NCBI RefSeq assembly: GCF_001939075.1
Contig: NZ_MPTA01000004.1
Location: forward strand, 124,001-188,000
Direction: 5' to 3'
DNA length: 64,000 bases
Source of the DNA: Paenisporosarcina indica
GTDB taxonomy: Bacteria > Bacillota > Bacilli > Bacillales_A > Planococcaceae
The first letter of the stretch is position 1. Every line of letters starts with the position of its first letter. The position numbers and the translations under genes are program-made. Below are positions 1-8,442 of the stretch, piece after piece. The notes under the pieces were generated by a model that ran no database searches, was not told the DNA's origin, and saw nothing but the letters and a program-made list of their open reading frames with translations.

Positions 1-1
1 A

Positions 2-115
2 GAAACAACTGCAACGTCACGTTGCATTCCATTTGAACAAGAGAACTTGAGTGATACATGTGTTTGCTGTGAAAAACCAGCTGAAAAAATGGTTTATTGG
101 GCAAAAGCATATTGA
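2..115 (+). CDS. proS: prolyl-tRNA synthetase, archaeal/eukaryote type (3' end only)
   Basis: Only the last 37 codons lie in the window; the gene enters from the left edge and stops at 113-115. The tail carries a Cys-x2-Cys pair (CVCC) after RCIPFEQ and ends in MVYWAKAY. That is the C-terminal zinc-binding extension typical of the archaeal/eukaryote-type ProRS (ProS type 3), which charges tRNA-Pro; the ordinary bacterial type lacks this tail. Many bacilli carry this version in addition to, or instead of, the bacterial one. Identification rests on this short tail only, so it is good but not certain. A hairpin terminator follows at once. Confidence 0.8.
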   Translation, partial: ETTATSRCIPFEQENLSDTCVCCEKPAEKMVYWAKAY

Positions 116-121
116 AATCGG

Positions 122-168
122 AAAAGTCTTCCCACGATTGGATGAGGGAAGACTTCTTTGGTGTTTTT
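122..168 (+). terminator. intrinsic terminator after proS
   Basis: Stem aagtcttccc (124-133) pairs with gggaagactt (146-155), followed by a T-rich tract. It sits 8 bases after the proS stop. Confidence 0.8.
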
Positions 169-202
169 TGGGATAACTTAATCAACTTTCGTGCTGACTT
201 GA

Positions 203-610
203 TCAACTCACCATAAGCCCCTTCAAAAAATCCACATCTTCCGGATAGCTCATTTCCAACTGATCTATTTCATCAATGGATTTCCAGGCTATTTCAAGAA
301 TCAGTTCATCGGGATCTTGTACTGTCAATTCTCCGCTGACCACTTTCACTTGAAAATACTGTAACTCAAATTGAATACCATATTGTTCATTCAATCCATT
401 TTTGTCACGAAGTTTAGCGATGACTTCGACTTTCAATCCGGTCTCTTCTTCAAACTCTCGTATACAACATTTTTCAAATGTCTCGTTGCCCTCTAGTCCA
501 CCTGAAGGGACTGTCCATTTCGGTTCTTCGTCAGGAGCAGCTTGCAGGACCATTAATAATTGATTGTTTTCATTGATGCACACGCCCGCTGCACCTTTCC
601 ATTTAAACAT
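203..610 (-). CDS. Nudix hydrolase
   Basis: 135 aa, the size of a single Nudix domain. The Nudix box lies at about residues 37-59 with G-x5-E, REFEEE and the terminal TGL in place, so the metal-binding helix looks intact. Nudix enzymes hydrolyse nucleoside diphosphates linked to another group; the substrate cannot be read from the sequence. The ATG is preceded by a GGGGGA ribosome site, which overlaps the stop codon of the decayed HIT gene just upstream. The two may once have formed one transcription unit. Confidence 0.85.
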   Translation of the reverse strand: MFKWKGAAGVCINENNQLLMVLQAAPDEEPKWTVPSGGLEGNETFEKCCIREFEEETGLKVEVIAKLRDKNGLNEQYGIQFELQYFQVKVVSGELTVQDPDELILEIAWKSIDEIDQLEMSYPEDVDFLKGLMVS

Positions 611-622
611 CGAAGTTCCCCC

Positions 623-1130
623 TTACTGATTTAAACCCACTCTTATTTTTTCAATGTCTTCCAGCACGATTGCTAAATCTTGTTCGCTGTTCATTTCAGG
701 ACGTGCATGACGAAGTACCGGACGCAACGACTACACGGAATGACCGATAGCTTTGATACATTCATACCTAGGCACCATCCCATCCATGTATGAAAATCAT
801 GCGTGGTGTCTTTATTGTGAAAATAATAGGCATGTTCGATCCCAAGTACTTCACGCTGTGCTTTTCAAATTTTCGTTAATGTTTGTATGTAATCCATTTG
901 TTCTTCTTCTGTCAATTCGTCCTAGCTCTTAAAGTGATGCTATGATGCGAGAATGACTAACCCTTGAATTGGATAGGCAACACAACATCTTGATGGGCAT
1001 GAAAATTTATCGTTTCAAAGATGACCCCACTCTGTGGTTCAATCAACCGCTTGTCAGCGCACAACTGAGACATTCCACTTCCACGGTTTGTCCATTTGAT
1101 AACGCAATCGTACTCATGAAGTTCTTCCAT
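623..1130 (-). pseudogene. decayed HIT-family (histidine triad) protein
   Basis: No intact ORF, but reading the minus strand across frames and internal stops gives recognisable pieces of a HIT-like nucleotide hydrolase: NFHAHQDVVLPIQ, then DELTEEEQMDYIQTL, then REVLGIEHAYYFHN, then DFHTWM, and a clean C-terminus ending at 623-625. At least two stop codons and one or more frameshifts separate them. The region lies between the SDR stop (1132) and the Nudix start. HIT enzymes cleave dinucleoside polyphosphates and related compounds; this copy should be non-functional. The 5' boundary is approximate. Confidence 0.75.
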
Positions 1131-1131
1131 C

Positions 1132-1866
1132 CTAATGTTCGTAAATCATTTTGCGTGTCATGCCACCATCTATAACTAAATTAATGCCTGTCACAAAATC
1201 GTTTTGGGGATCCGTTAAATAAAGACATGCTTTTGCAATATCTGAAGGTTTCCCTACCCGTCCCGATAAGTGTTGTACGTGGTCAATATCTCGAAGTTCA
1301 CTGTAATCGCCCGTTTCAATCCACCCTGGAGAAATCGCATTTACTGTTATGTGATGTTCTGCAAGAGATGCTGCTAAAGCATGCGTGATTGCCACAATTC
1401 CACCTTTTGTTGCAGCGTATGCTTCTGTATTTGGTTCAGACATGGTTGCTCGCGTCGAGGCGATATTGACGATTGAGCCACCCTTTTCTTGATTTCTCAT
1501 TTGCAAAGCCACTTCACGAGAACATAAGAAAACACTTCTTAAATTGGTATTGATCACGTCATCCCACTCAGAGATCGTTAAATCGAATAGCGGCTTAAAA
1601 TCACTCTTACCCGCGTTATTGATTAGAATATCAATCCGTCCAAATTTGTCCATGGTTTGCTTGATTAAGTTCTTGATGTCTCCTTCTATTCGCACATCCG
1701 TTTTGATAAACAAACTACCCACCAGCTGTTCACTTACTTCTTTTCCTGATTTTTCATTGATATCAGCAAGAACGACTTGAGCTCCTTTAGCTACATAGGC
1801 TTCTGCAATGCCACGGCCGATCCCGTGAGAGGCACCAGTCACAATGACGACTTCTGATTGATTCAT
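1132..1866 (-). CDS. SDR family oxidoreductase
   Basis: 244 aa, classical short-chain dehydrogenase. Visible are the cofactor motif TGASHGIG (10-17), NNAG (83-86), the catalytic Ser near 137, Tyr150-x3-Lys154 and a C-terminal substrate loop. The acidic residue in VVLADI suggests preference for NAD. The ATG follows an AGGAGGGT ribosome site. It is divergent from the 3-hydroxyacyl-CoA dehydrogenase-like gene with a shared 111-bp control region, so a common pathway for a hydroxy/keto substrate is plausible but is inference. Substrate unknown. Confidence 0.88.
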   Translation of the reverse strand: MNQSEVVIVTGASHGIGRGIAEAYVAKGAQVVLADINEKSGKEVSEQLVGSLFIKTDVRIEGDIKNLIKQTMDKFGRIDILINNAGKSDFKPLFDLTISEWDDVINTNLRSVFLCSREVALQMRNQEKGGSIVNIASTRATMSEPNTEAYAATKGGIVAITHALAASLAEHHITVNAISPGWIETGDYSELRDIDHVQHLSGRVGKPSDIAKACLYLTDPQNDFVTGINLVIDGGMTRKMIYEH

Positions 1867-1977
1867 TTAATGTACCCTCCTCTAAAATTAAATTTTCACT
1901 TGTTGTTCTAAAGATTCTTACAATAGGTTTATTGAAATATGATACCATTATTTATTGTAATAGAAGGAGGAAGAAAT

Positions 1978-2919
1978 ATGACACAAATCCACCCGGATTT
2001 AGAACATTTTAATCCAGTCACTGTAATCGGTGCCGGTACAATTGGGCTATCGTGGGCCACTTTGTTCTTGGCACACGGATTGACAGTGCGTATATACGAT
2101 CCACGTCCAGACTTAAAAGAAGTAGCCGATCATCATTTTGATTCAATTGGATCTACTTTGACATTACTCAACCTCCCATCCAGTGGTTTTGAATCACGGT
2201 TATCACTTGAATCTGATTTACAACAAGCTGTGACTGGTGCAGCTGTCATACAAGAAAATGGCCCTGAAAAATTAGTTCTAAAACAAACCCTTTTCGCTGA
2301 CATTGAAAAATATATTGAACCACATACACTATTACTGTCATCTTCATCGACGATTCCAGCAAGTGACATATCGGCATCCATGAAAGACAAGAGTCGCATG
2401 TTAATTGGTCATCCATTTAACCCCCCACTTGTCATGCCATTGGTCGAAGTAGTACCCGGAAAATCCACTTCCAAAGAAGCGATTGAAGATGCACTTGTGT
2501 TTTACAAAGCGCTTGGCAAGGCACCTCAACACATTCAGAAAGAGGTGTTCGGCTTTGTTGCAAACCGTTTGCAATTTGCGATGTTGCGTGAGGCCATGTA
2601 TTTAGTGGACGAAGGCGTTGTCGCGATGGAAGATGTTGATGAAATTGTGAAAGACTCCATCGGTTTACGGTGGGCTGCAGCTGGCCCGATGCTCGGCATG
2701 CATTTAGGAGGTGGCCAAGGGGGCATGGAATCCTTCATGCGTCACTTGGGACCGACGATGGAAAAGAGTTGGGCAGTACAAGGAAATCTGATATTAGATG
2801 AGGAGACCATCTCACGTTTAGCGGCGAAATCACGGGACTCATATGGGTATGCCACGATTGATGAACTTGCACATACACGCGATCAAAAACAAATGGCGAT
2901 CCTTAACTTGCGATCTTAA
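1978..2919 (+). CDS. 3-hydroxyacyl-CoA dehydrogenase family protein
   Basis: 313 aa from the ATG at 1978, chosen because it follows AGAAGGAGG at the right distance; an upstream in-frame ATG at 1939 has no ribosome site. The N-terminal Rossmann fold shows GAGTIG at 18-23; SSSSTIP and GHPFNPP mark the catalytic Ser and His region, and the helical dimer domain follows (FVANRLQ, then GLRWA). The pattern fits the subgroup with L-carnitine dehydrogenase, L-gulonate 3-dehydrogenase and lambda-crystallin as much as true fatty-acid enzymes, so the substrate is open. Monocistronic, ending in a strong hairpin. Confidence 0.85.
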   Translation: MTQIHPDLEHFNPVTVIGAGTIGLSWATLFLAHGLTVRIYDPRPDLKEVADHHFDSIGSTLTLLNLPSSGFESRLSLESDLQQAVTGAAVIQENGPEKLVLKQTLFADIEKYIEPHTLLLSSSSTIPASDISASMKDKSRMLIGHPFNPPLVMPLVEVVPGKSTSKEAIEDALVFYKALGKAPQHIQKEVFGFVANRLQFAMLREAMYLVDEGVVAMEDVDEIVKDSIGLRWAAAGPMLGMHLGGGQGGMESFMRHLGPTMEKSWAVQGNLILDEETISRLAAKSRDSYGYATIDELAHTRDQKQMAILNLRS

Positions 2920-2940
2920 TTGATATCTATTTTAAACTAA

Positions 2941-3025
2941 TCTGTTGTTTATCGTGCATTTGCGCTAGCCGCAAATGCACGATCTCGTTTTTTATTCAAT
3001 ATCAACTGCATTCTTTAATATAGCC
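2941..3025 (+). repeat. short copy of a dispersed hairpin repeat (copy A)
   Basis: Begins TGTTGTTTATCGTGC and contains a 13-bp perfect stem, tcgtgcatttgcg (2952-2964) against its complement (2970-2982), then a T-run and an AT-rich tail. The same block, slightly diverged, occurs at 49855-49940, and a longer version in the opposite orientation at 34950-35146. Here it probably also serves as the terminator of the upstream dehydrogenase gene. Confidence 0.6.
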
Positions 3026-3028
3026 AAT

Positions 3029-3070
3029 AAAAAAAGACTGCCTCGATTAACATTATCGAAACAGTCTTTT
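3029..3070 (-). terminator. terminator of the 3073-4740 gene
   Basis: Stem aaaagactg (3030-3038) with cagtctttt (3062-3070) and a second inner stem; T-run on the minus strand. It lies directly after the stop codon at 3073. Confidence 0.75.
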
Positions 3071-3072
3071 CC

Positions 3073-4740
3073 TTATTCTAACTCTGGAATCACCAATTCT
3101 TTGACAGGCAAGAATAATTCACCAGTGTTCAAATACGTTATGTTGATTGAATCTCCCGCTTCCAAATAGATGGCAAGTGGGGAAACTTCCGTTGATACTA
3201 AATAGTTCGTTCCGTCTTCCAACATGAACGTCACGAGCGTAAAATCACCAACTCGTTCTTTATAAACACGTTGCACTTTGCCAATCATTTTCACTTCGTC
3301 TGCATTCGAACTTCCATCTACACTGCTGCCACCACGTTGCAATGCTGTTTTATATAATTTCAAAGCTTCATTCGGTGTATTTGCAAAAGTAGATATTTCC
3401 GGGTTTGCTGCAGATACAATAAAGTAGTTTTGCAAGAACCCATTGGCATCAAGTACAGGCGTTAACCAGCTGGCTTCCCCATAAAAATTATAGAGGATTG
3501 GCATTTCACCAGACCATTTTTTCTCGATGAATTTCTTTTCAATGATTTGCAAAGCACCTTGTGAATCCATATATGATTCTTCCAAGTTCCCTGTGTAATA
3601 TGTCGCTGCACCTGTTCTGGCATTCGTTAAGGAATAGCCAAGCATGGAGTCGACACCTTCTTTAGGACTCGTGAAATCGGTAAAATAAAACATGATTCCG
3701 TCCTCATTGAAGATTGGGCTAACATTCGCTTCTGTTCCTTCATCAGATGGAAGTCTTACATCTTTTTTACCAAATAGACTATTCCAGAAACCATGAATAT
3801 ACTTTCCGAAATAACTATTTTGCAGGCTGACCACTTCTGGCGATATAGCTCCATCTATGAAGGATGGTACTTCTTCAAGACCATATGTTTTAATATCTCC
3901 AGATCGTGGGTTAACCACTGCTACTCCCGTCACTTCAAAACCGTTTCGTCCAGATACGAAATGACCAAATGAACGAAGATAATGCGGTTTTCCTTCATCA
4001 TCGATTTCAAGCTGCATGTCTCCACGGAAAATTGTCTCTGGCATTTCTAAGCGTAAATGACGTTCGACATTTTTCTGGAAGAATGAAGATGGTGTATACG
4101 TCATTTCTGCATCAATAAATTTTGGATTATCAGCTGAATCAGTTGCACTCATCGTAAAGTAACCTGGAGTCGTATCTCCATTCATCCATTTAAAGAATCC
4201 AGAGAATTCGACAGGTGCAATATAGACAAATTCATCATTTACTTTTTGTATTTGCAAACTTCCCAATTCATAGTAACTGGTGTTCGGAACTTGCCCGAAT
4301 GCTTTTTTCATTTTATTACGTACAAATTGCGGCGGTACGCTTGCCGGTGTTTTTGTTTCATCGAATGCTTCAATTTCAACTTCTTGTTTCATTTGTGCAG
4401 AATTGAATTTTTCATCTGCATTAAAGAGAGTGGCACTCAATAGATATCCACCAAATACTAATGAAGCTAGGAACAGCAGACCTTTTACTAATCGCTCTTT
4501 ACCTGTTGATGTGAATGTACCAATACCTGAGGCAATGATTGCTAATAGCCATAGTGCGGATAGATTTCGATCTATGTTGGTTACATAATAGATAACAAAA
4601 AGTACAATCATTAGGACAACGGCTGTGCCGATTATTCCAGATAAGATGCCTTTACGTTTTTCCTTTGGTAAAGTCAGCGGCGTGATGAAAAGTGCGGCAA
4701 CTATGGAAACGACTAAACTATAAAGAATCGTTAATCCCAT
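3073..4740 (-). CDS. membrane protein of unknown function with large extracytoplasmic domain
   Basis: 555 aa. Four hydrophobic helices at the N-terminus (about 3-24, 31-53, 60-77, 85-105) are followed by some 440 mostly polar residues, presumably outside the membrane. A C-terminal stretch (about 490-550) reads like a small beta-barrel (KMIGKVQRVYKERVGDFTLVTF). I do not recognise a named family. ATG with a GAGGA ribosome site, single gene between terminators. No catalytic motif seen. The topology suggests an envelope role, which is inference only. Confidence 0.7.
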   Translation of the reverse strand: MGLTILYSLVVSIVAALFITPLTLPKEKRKGILSGIIGTAVVLMIVLFVIYYVTNIDRNLSALWLLAIIASGIGTFTSTGKERLVKGLLFLASLVFGGYLLSATLFNADEKFNSAQMKQEVEIEAFDETKTPASVPPQFVRNKMKKAFGQVPNTSYYELGSLQIQKVNDEFVYIAPVEFSGFFKWMNGDTTPGYFTMSATDSADNPKFIDAEMTYTPSSFFQKNVERHLRLEMPETIFRGDMQLEIDDEGKPHYLRSFGHFVSGRNGFEVTGVAVVNPRSGDIKTYGLEEVPSFIDGAISPEVVSLQNSYFGKYIHGFWNSLFGKKDVRLPSDEGTEANVSPIFNEDGIMFYFTDFTSPKEGVDSMLGYSLTNARTGAATYYTGNLEESYMDSQGALQIIEKKFIEKKWSGEMPILYNFYGEASWLTPVLDANGFLQNYFIVSAANPEISTFANTPNEALKLYKTALQRGGSSVDGSSNADEVKMIGKVQRVYKERVGDFTLVTFMLEDGTNYLVSTEVSPLAIYLEAGDSINITYLNTGELFLPVKELVIPELE

Positions 4741-4833
4741 GTTAATTCCTCATTTCTTTTGTTGTTGTACTTTAAATACGAGTGAGTTTGATAAAAGTTT
4801 CATTGAAATTGTATTAGAGATCTTCCTATCGAT

Positions 4834-4869
4834 AAAAAAGTGACTGCTAGCCCGTAGCAATCACTTTTT
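4834..4869 (-). terminator. operon terminator overlapping the dipeptidase 3' end
   Basis: Stem aaaaagtga / tcacttttt with an inner gct/agc stem. The stop codon of the dipeptidase falls in the loop, so the last codons double as terminator sequence. Confidence 0.75.
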
Positions 4870-5791
4870 GAATGTAGCTTTTGAAGTTGTTTGCAGCAAT
4901 TCCACGTACTTCTTCTTCCGAAAAATGCTCTCTTAAAGCTGAGACCACATGTTGCGTATCTCCAGCATCCTTTAGCTCTTCGATAAACACGGAAATTCCA
5001 TCGAAATCCGAACCTAGTCCAAGATGCTGAACACCTACTAGATTTGCAAAATGTTTGATATGTGCGATTAGGTCTTCTAGTTTCACTAATTCCCCACCCG
5101 CCTTGATAAAATGAGGATAGTAAACTACGTGAATATGACCTCCGGAATCCACTAACGCCTTTGCTTGTTCATCGGTTAAGTTTCGTGGATGGTCACATAA
5201 ACTGCGTGCATTGGAATGACTCGCTACAAGGTGTTTAGCGACCTTTATTACGTCCCAAAAAGACTGTTCATTTAAATGAGAAACATCCACCAAAATATTG
5301 CGTGCATTTAACACGTCCACGACTTGGCGACCAAAATCCGTTAAACCTAAAATAGGTTCTGCATCTGCACCATGGGCAATTGCATTTGCAGGATTCCACG
5401 TTAGTCCCACAAGTTTAACGCCTGCATCTAGCACAGCATGCAATTTACTTAAATCTTCCCCTATCGCATCCGCACCTTCAAGTGTCAGCACGGCACCAAT
5501 TTGTCCGTCAGCCAGTACGTCTATCTGCGACCAATCCGTTATGTGAACCATCTCTGGATTTGGAGCTAGTACTTTGGTATGGAATAATTCAATTTGACGA
5601 AGTACCGCCATGAATTTGTCTTTTTGAGGGATTTCAGGTGAAATGAATATCGCAAAAAACTGCACATGTACCTTGCCCGCGATCAGTCTCATCTTATTTG
5701 CCTGAAGCAAATCAGCATTTTCATATGACAACGGTTCTTCCATTGTTGCTAATTTGTACAATACATCACAATGTAGATCGATGACTTTCAA
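4847..5791 (-). CDS. M19 family membrane dipeptidase (renal dipeptidase-like)
   Basis: About 314 aa. The zinc ligands are visible: IDLHCDVL near the N-terminus (H-x-D), an internal Glu (TLEGADAIG), SHSNARSLCDHPRN (two His) and the DFDG segment near the end. The family hydrolyses dipeptides and, in some bacteria, D-amino-acid-containing dipeptides. The reading frame opens at GTG 5800, but the AGGTG ribosome site best fits the TTG at 5791, giving an N-terminus MKVIDLHCD. Last gene of a six-gene operon, starting right after the GNAT stop. No signal peptide, so probably cytoplasmic. Confidence 0.88.
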   Translation of the reverse strand: MKVIDLHCDVLYKLATMEEPLSYENADLLQANKMRLIAGKVHVQFFAIFISPEIPQKDKFMAVLRQIELFHTKVLAPNPEMVHITDWSQIDVLADGQIGAVLTLEGADAIGEDLSKLHAVLDAGVKLVGLTWNPANAIAHGADAEPILGLTDFGRQVVDVLNARNILVDVSHLNEQSFWDVIKVAKHLVASHSNARSLCDHPRNLTDEQAKALVDSGGHIHVVYYPHFIKAGGELVKLEDLIAHIKHFANLVGVQHLGLGSDFDGISVFIEELKDAGDTQHVVSALREHFSEEEVRGIAANNFKSYIQKVIATG

Positions 5792-5800
5792 CACGTTCAC

Positions 5801-6304
5801 CTACCATTCTAAACTCATATATATTTCATCTATGTATATATCTCCAGATTTCATCGCATTCGTTTCGTAACCGAATTCCCTAAAACCCGTTTGTTCATAT
5901 AATCGGATTGCAGGTTCATTGGTTGCTACAACTGTTAAATTGATCTTTTCCACATATGGTAATTGCTTGGCTTGCTCAATAATTGCTTGTAAAAGAGCCA
6001 TCCCAATTTTTCTCCCACGAACTCTAGGTGTTACGTATACAGCGAGCAAGTTCACACGATGACGTAACTTAATTGCCCCCTCACTTGATAGAGTCATCAT
6101 GCCAACTAGTTCGTTTTCGATAAATGCACCATGTGTTGAACTTCCTTCCGCATCCAAATTGTTAGCAACTCTTTTTAATGGGTCCACTCTAGTAATTGCA
6201 TCTTCATATGTAGTTGCAAAAGCTTCCGGGTTTTGTTGAAGGGCTTCGAGCCTGAGTTTCCAATAAGCTTCAGCATCTTGACCTGTTAACTGACGAATTT
6301 CCAC
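5801..6304 (-). CDS. GNAT family N-acetyltransferase
   Basis: 167 aa from the GTG at 6304, which follows an AGAGGG ribosome site and gives an N-terminus MEIRQLTGQDAEAYW typical of the family; the frame is open 15 codons further upstream into the paiB end. The acetyl-CoA binding segment is visible (LLAVYVTPRVRGRKIGMALL). Substrate unknown. It directly follows paiB. In B. subtilis PaiB is paired with the polyamine acetyltransferase PaiA, so a related substrate is possible, but this is inference. Confidence 0.85.
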   Translation of the reverse strand: MEIRQLTGQDAEAYWKLRLEALQQNPEAFATTYEDAITRVDPLKRVANNLDAEGSSTHGAFIENELVGMMTLSSEGAIKLRHRVNLLAVYVTPRVRGRKIGMALLQAIIEQAKQLPYVEKINLTVVATNEPAIRLYEQTGFREFGYETNAMKSGDIYIDEIYMSLEW

Positions 6305-6315
6305 GTTACAACCCT

Positions 6316-6942
6316 CTATTCTATTGGTAGTGATTTGATTTGCATCCATTTGGCAATGGCCCGTTCATCTGATCTATTGATTGAGGAAAGTGTCTCAATT
6401 ACTCGCTCAACTCGTTCTTTTGAATGATTTTGACTTAACTTCGCTTTCCCTTCAATCGAATCAATGGTAACCGTAAAGCCAATGACACCTTTAGATAAAG
6501 AAGCAACATATGTTGGATCTACGTCATCCAAAGAATAGGAACTCGCCGGATCTTCATATTTTTCCGTTAACTCCACCATTGACTGCCAAAGACGTGGATC
6601 TTCATCTGTTAGAAGGTGAACTTTCCCTTTCACATGAACCGTTACATAATTCCAAGTCGGCACCGTTTCTTGGGATTCGTACCATGAAGGTGAAATGTAA
6701 CAATGGGGACCTTGAAATACCACTAATATTTCTTGGCCTTCAAGATCGACCCACTGTCGGTTTGCTTTCGCAAAATGCCCGATGAGTTCCGTCTTATCCT
6801 CACTTAACAGCAACGGAAGATGTGTTGCCGTTAATGACCCTAGATGGTTCGAAGTAATTGTCGCAAATCCATGGTTGTTTATGACTTCATGCATTTCTTC
6901 ATGACTCTCTATCTTAAAATATGTTGGGATGTAAATAATCAA
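6316..6942 (-). CDS. paiB: PaiB-type FMN-binding regulator
   Basis: 208 aa, full length for PaiB (pyridoxamine-phosphate-oxidase-like fold). Characteristic stretches are MIIYIPTYFKI at the start, ATHLPLLL, GHFAKANRQW, FQGPHCYISPSWY, VPTWNY and the C-terminal KLSQNHS. In B. subtilis PaiB acts with PaiA to reduce protease synthesis and sporulation; some homologues may simply bind flavin. It lies in a tight minus-strand operon between peptidase E and an acetyltransferase gene. Confidence 0.85.
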   Translation of the reverse strand: MIIYIPTYFKIESHEEMHEVINNHGFATITSNHLGSLTATHLPLLLSEDKTELIGHFAKANRQWVDLEGQEILVVFQGPHCYISPSWYESQETVPTWNYVTVHVKGKVHLLTDEDPRLWQSMVELTEKYEDPASSYSLDDVDPTYVASLSKGVIGFTVTIDSIEGKAKLSQNHSKERVERVIETLSSINRSDERAIAKWMQIKSLPIE

Positions 6943-6970
6943 AACCTACTTTCTCGAAAATTTTTCCCCT

Positions 6971-7657
6971 TTAAGAACCTAAGTATCGAGTAGGTAATTG
7001 CGTTTCTTTTTCTTTATCTACACGATAACCATACGCTATTGGACGAGAGCTAACGACATGCTGCAACTCCCCATCGATGAAGTGAAGAGCCACACCATCA
7101 TCTGCTGCAAATCCACTTCCAAGACTTCCATTTCGAATGAAAGATTGATAGGCCGGTCTTCGATTCTCTTCCCCGTCATAATGAGGACAATGGCTGCCTC
7201 GGAGAATACCCAGACAAGAAATCGGTTCGAGCCCAGAACCATATGAATCTGTCACACCTTGGTCAAACCAGCAAAGAGAACCTGCACTCAAACCAGCAAG
7301 AATTGTTCCTTTGTCATAAGCTTGTCGAATGGCTACATCAAGTTCCCATTCACGCCAAAGAGCCATTAAGTTTTTGGTATTTCCTCCACCAACATACAAA
7401 ATATCTTGTTCTTGAATGAATTTATTGATATCTCGTGTATGTGGTTTAAACAAAGAAAGATGCGAAGGTTCACAATTCTCCTTATTGAAGAAGTTATAAA
7501 ATCGCTCAATATATCCTTCTGCATCACCACTAGCTGTACCGATAAAACAAATTTTAGGTTTCTTGTTTGGTGACTGCTCTAAAATATATCGATCCAACAA
7601 AGGATTTTCCGGCTCCATGGAGAAACCTCCACCACCTAAAGCAAGTACTTGTCTCAT
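6971..7657 (-). CDS. pepE: peptidase E (S51 family)
   Basis: 228 aa. The nucleophile region LAGLSAGSLCWF contains the catalytic Ser; GGGNTKNLM and the His/Glu-containing middle fit family S51, Asp-specific dipeptidases with a glutamine-amidotransferase-like fold. Homologues in bacilli include YgaJ. ATG with an AGGAGG ribosome site, 12 bases after the upstream gene. It shares its operon with a second dipeptidase (M19), hinting at peptide turnover as a theme. Confidence 0.85.
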   Translation of the reverse strand: MRQVLALGGGGFSMEPENPLLDRYILEQSPNKKPKICFIGTASGDAEGYIERFYNFFNKENCEPSHLSLFKPHTRDINKFIQEQDILYVGGGNTKNLMALWREWELDVAIRQAYDKGTILAGLSAGSLCWFDQGVTDSYGSGLEPISCLGILRGSHCPHYDGEENRRPAYQSFIRNGSLGSGFAADDGVALHFIDGELQHVVSSRPIAYGYRVDKEKETQLPTRYLGS

Positions 7658-7669
7658 TTCGTCATCCTC

Positions 7670-8065
7670 CTATTTGAATATGTTTTCATTCAAAACTATC
7701 GTGATGAGTTCATCTATTGAACCAGTACAAATTGTTATTTCCGGCAGGTGATAAAATGTGCTCGTTGTTGGCACATTCATCACTTCTCCGCTTGAATCGA
7801 ATAGAAATATTCTCTTTTTCTTTGCAATAGCCATTCCAAGCTCAATATGAGTGCCCTTTCCACCAGGCAATAGGACCACAACTACGTCTGCAGCAACTAC
7901 GGCTTGTTTTTCCAGCATCCCTATCGTTTGTAGTTCTTCGAGCGAGTTCGCCCTTTCATTTTGAGTCCAATCATATGTATGGTGCCATCCAATTTGCTTG
8001 AGTTTGTCAGACACCATTCTAACAGCTTCTTTGTTTTGTAAACCAGATGCAATATAAAAATTCAT
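7670..8065 (-). CDS. nucleoside 2-deoxyribosyltransferase-like protein
   Basis: 131 aa from the ATG at 8065, preceded by AAGGGGAG; the longer frame to 8122 would run over the YwbE end and has no ribosome site. It opens MNFYIASGLQNKE and contains DVVVVLLPGGKGTHIELGMAIA, the pattern of the nucleoside deoxyribosyltransferase / TIR-like Rossmann family. Reaction and substrate are not established; PGGKGTHIELG may be the base- or sugar-binding loop with a conserved Glu. Second gene of the operon. Confidence 0.7.
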   Translation of the reverse strand: MNFYIASGLQNKEAVRMVSDKLKQIGWHHTYDWTQNERANSLEELQTIGMLEKQAVVAADVVVVLLPGGKGTHIELGMAIAKKKRIFLFDSSGEVMNVPTTSTFYHLPEITICTGSIDELITIVLNENIFK

Positions 8066-8084
8066 ATCTGCTCCCCTTAGTTTT

Positions 8085-8282
8085 TCAAGACAAAATGTCA
8101 CATACGCGACCAACTTGTCCATCTTCTAATCGGACTTTAATGCCATGAGGATGACGTGGGGAATTTGTTAATAAATCCTTCACAGTGCCCTTCGTCTTAA
8201 CACCTGAGCGCTGATCCTTTTTCAAAATAACGTTTACTTCTAACCCTGGTTTTACTTCTGCACGGTTTTGACCATTCGCCAT
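8085..8282 (-). CDS. ywbE: YwbE family protein
   Basis: 65 aa, typical size. Strongly basic N-terminal half with VKPGLEVNVILKKDQRSG and TKGTVKDLLTNSPRHPHGIKV, the signature of the YwbE family (small conserved protein of unknown function, KOW/SH3-like fold expected). It is the promoter-proximal gene of the six-gene operon that ends at the M19 dipeptidase. Confidence 0.88.
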   Translation of the reverse strand: MANGQNRAEVKPGLEVNVILKKDQRSGVKTKGTVKDLLTNSPRHPHGIKVRLEDGQVGRVCDILS

Positions 8283-8390
8283 TTGTCTTCACCCTTTCAT
8301 TTTTTTATTCTAGCATGATAAAATCACATATGGCACCAATATGGTACTTAATTTTCTGGAATTTTAGACAAATCAATATATTATCCACAT

Positions 8391-8437
8391 AAAAAAGGTA
8401 CCATGACAACTCCTTATTGTCATGGTACCTTTTTTGG
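8391..8437 (-). terminator. terminator of the siderophore-binding lipoprotein gene
   Basis: Perfect 18-19 bp stem (aaaaaaggtaccatgacaa against its complement, loop ctcctta) with T-runs on both strands, 6 bases after the stop of the binding-protein gene. It may act in both directions. Confidence 0.85.
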
Positions 8438-8442
8438 TTGTC

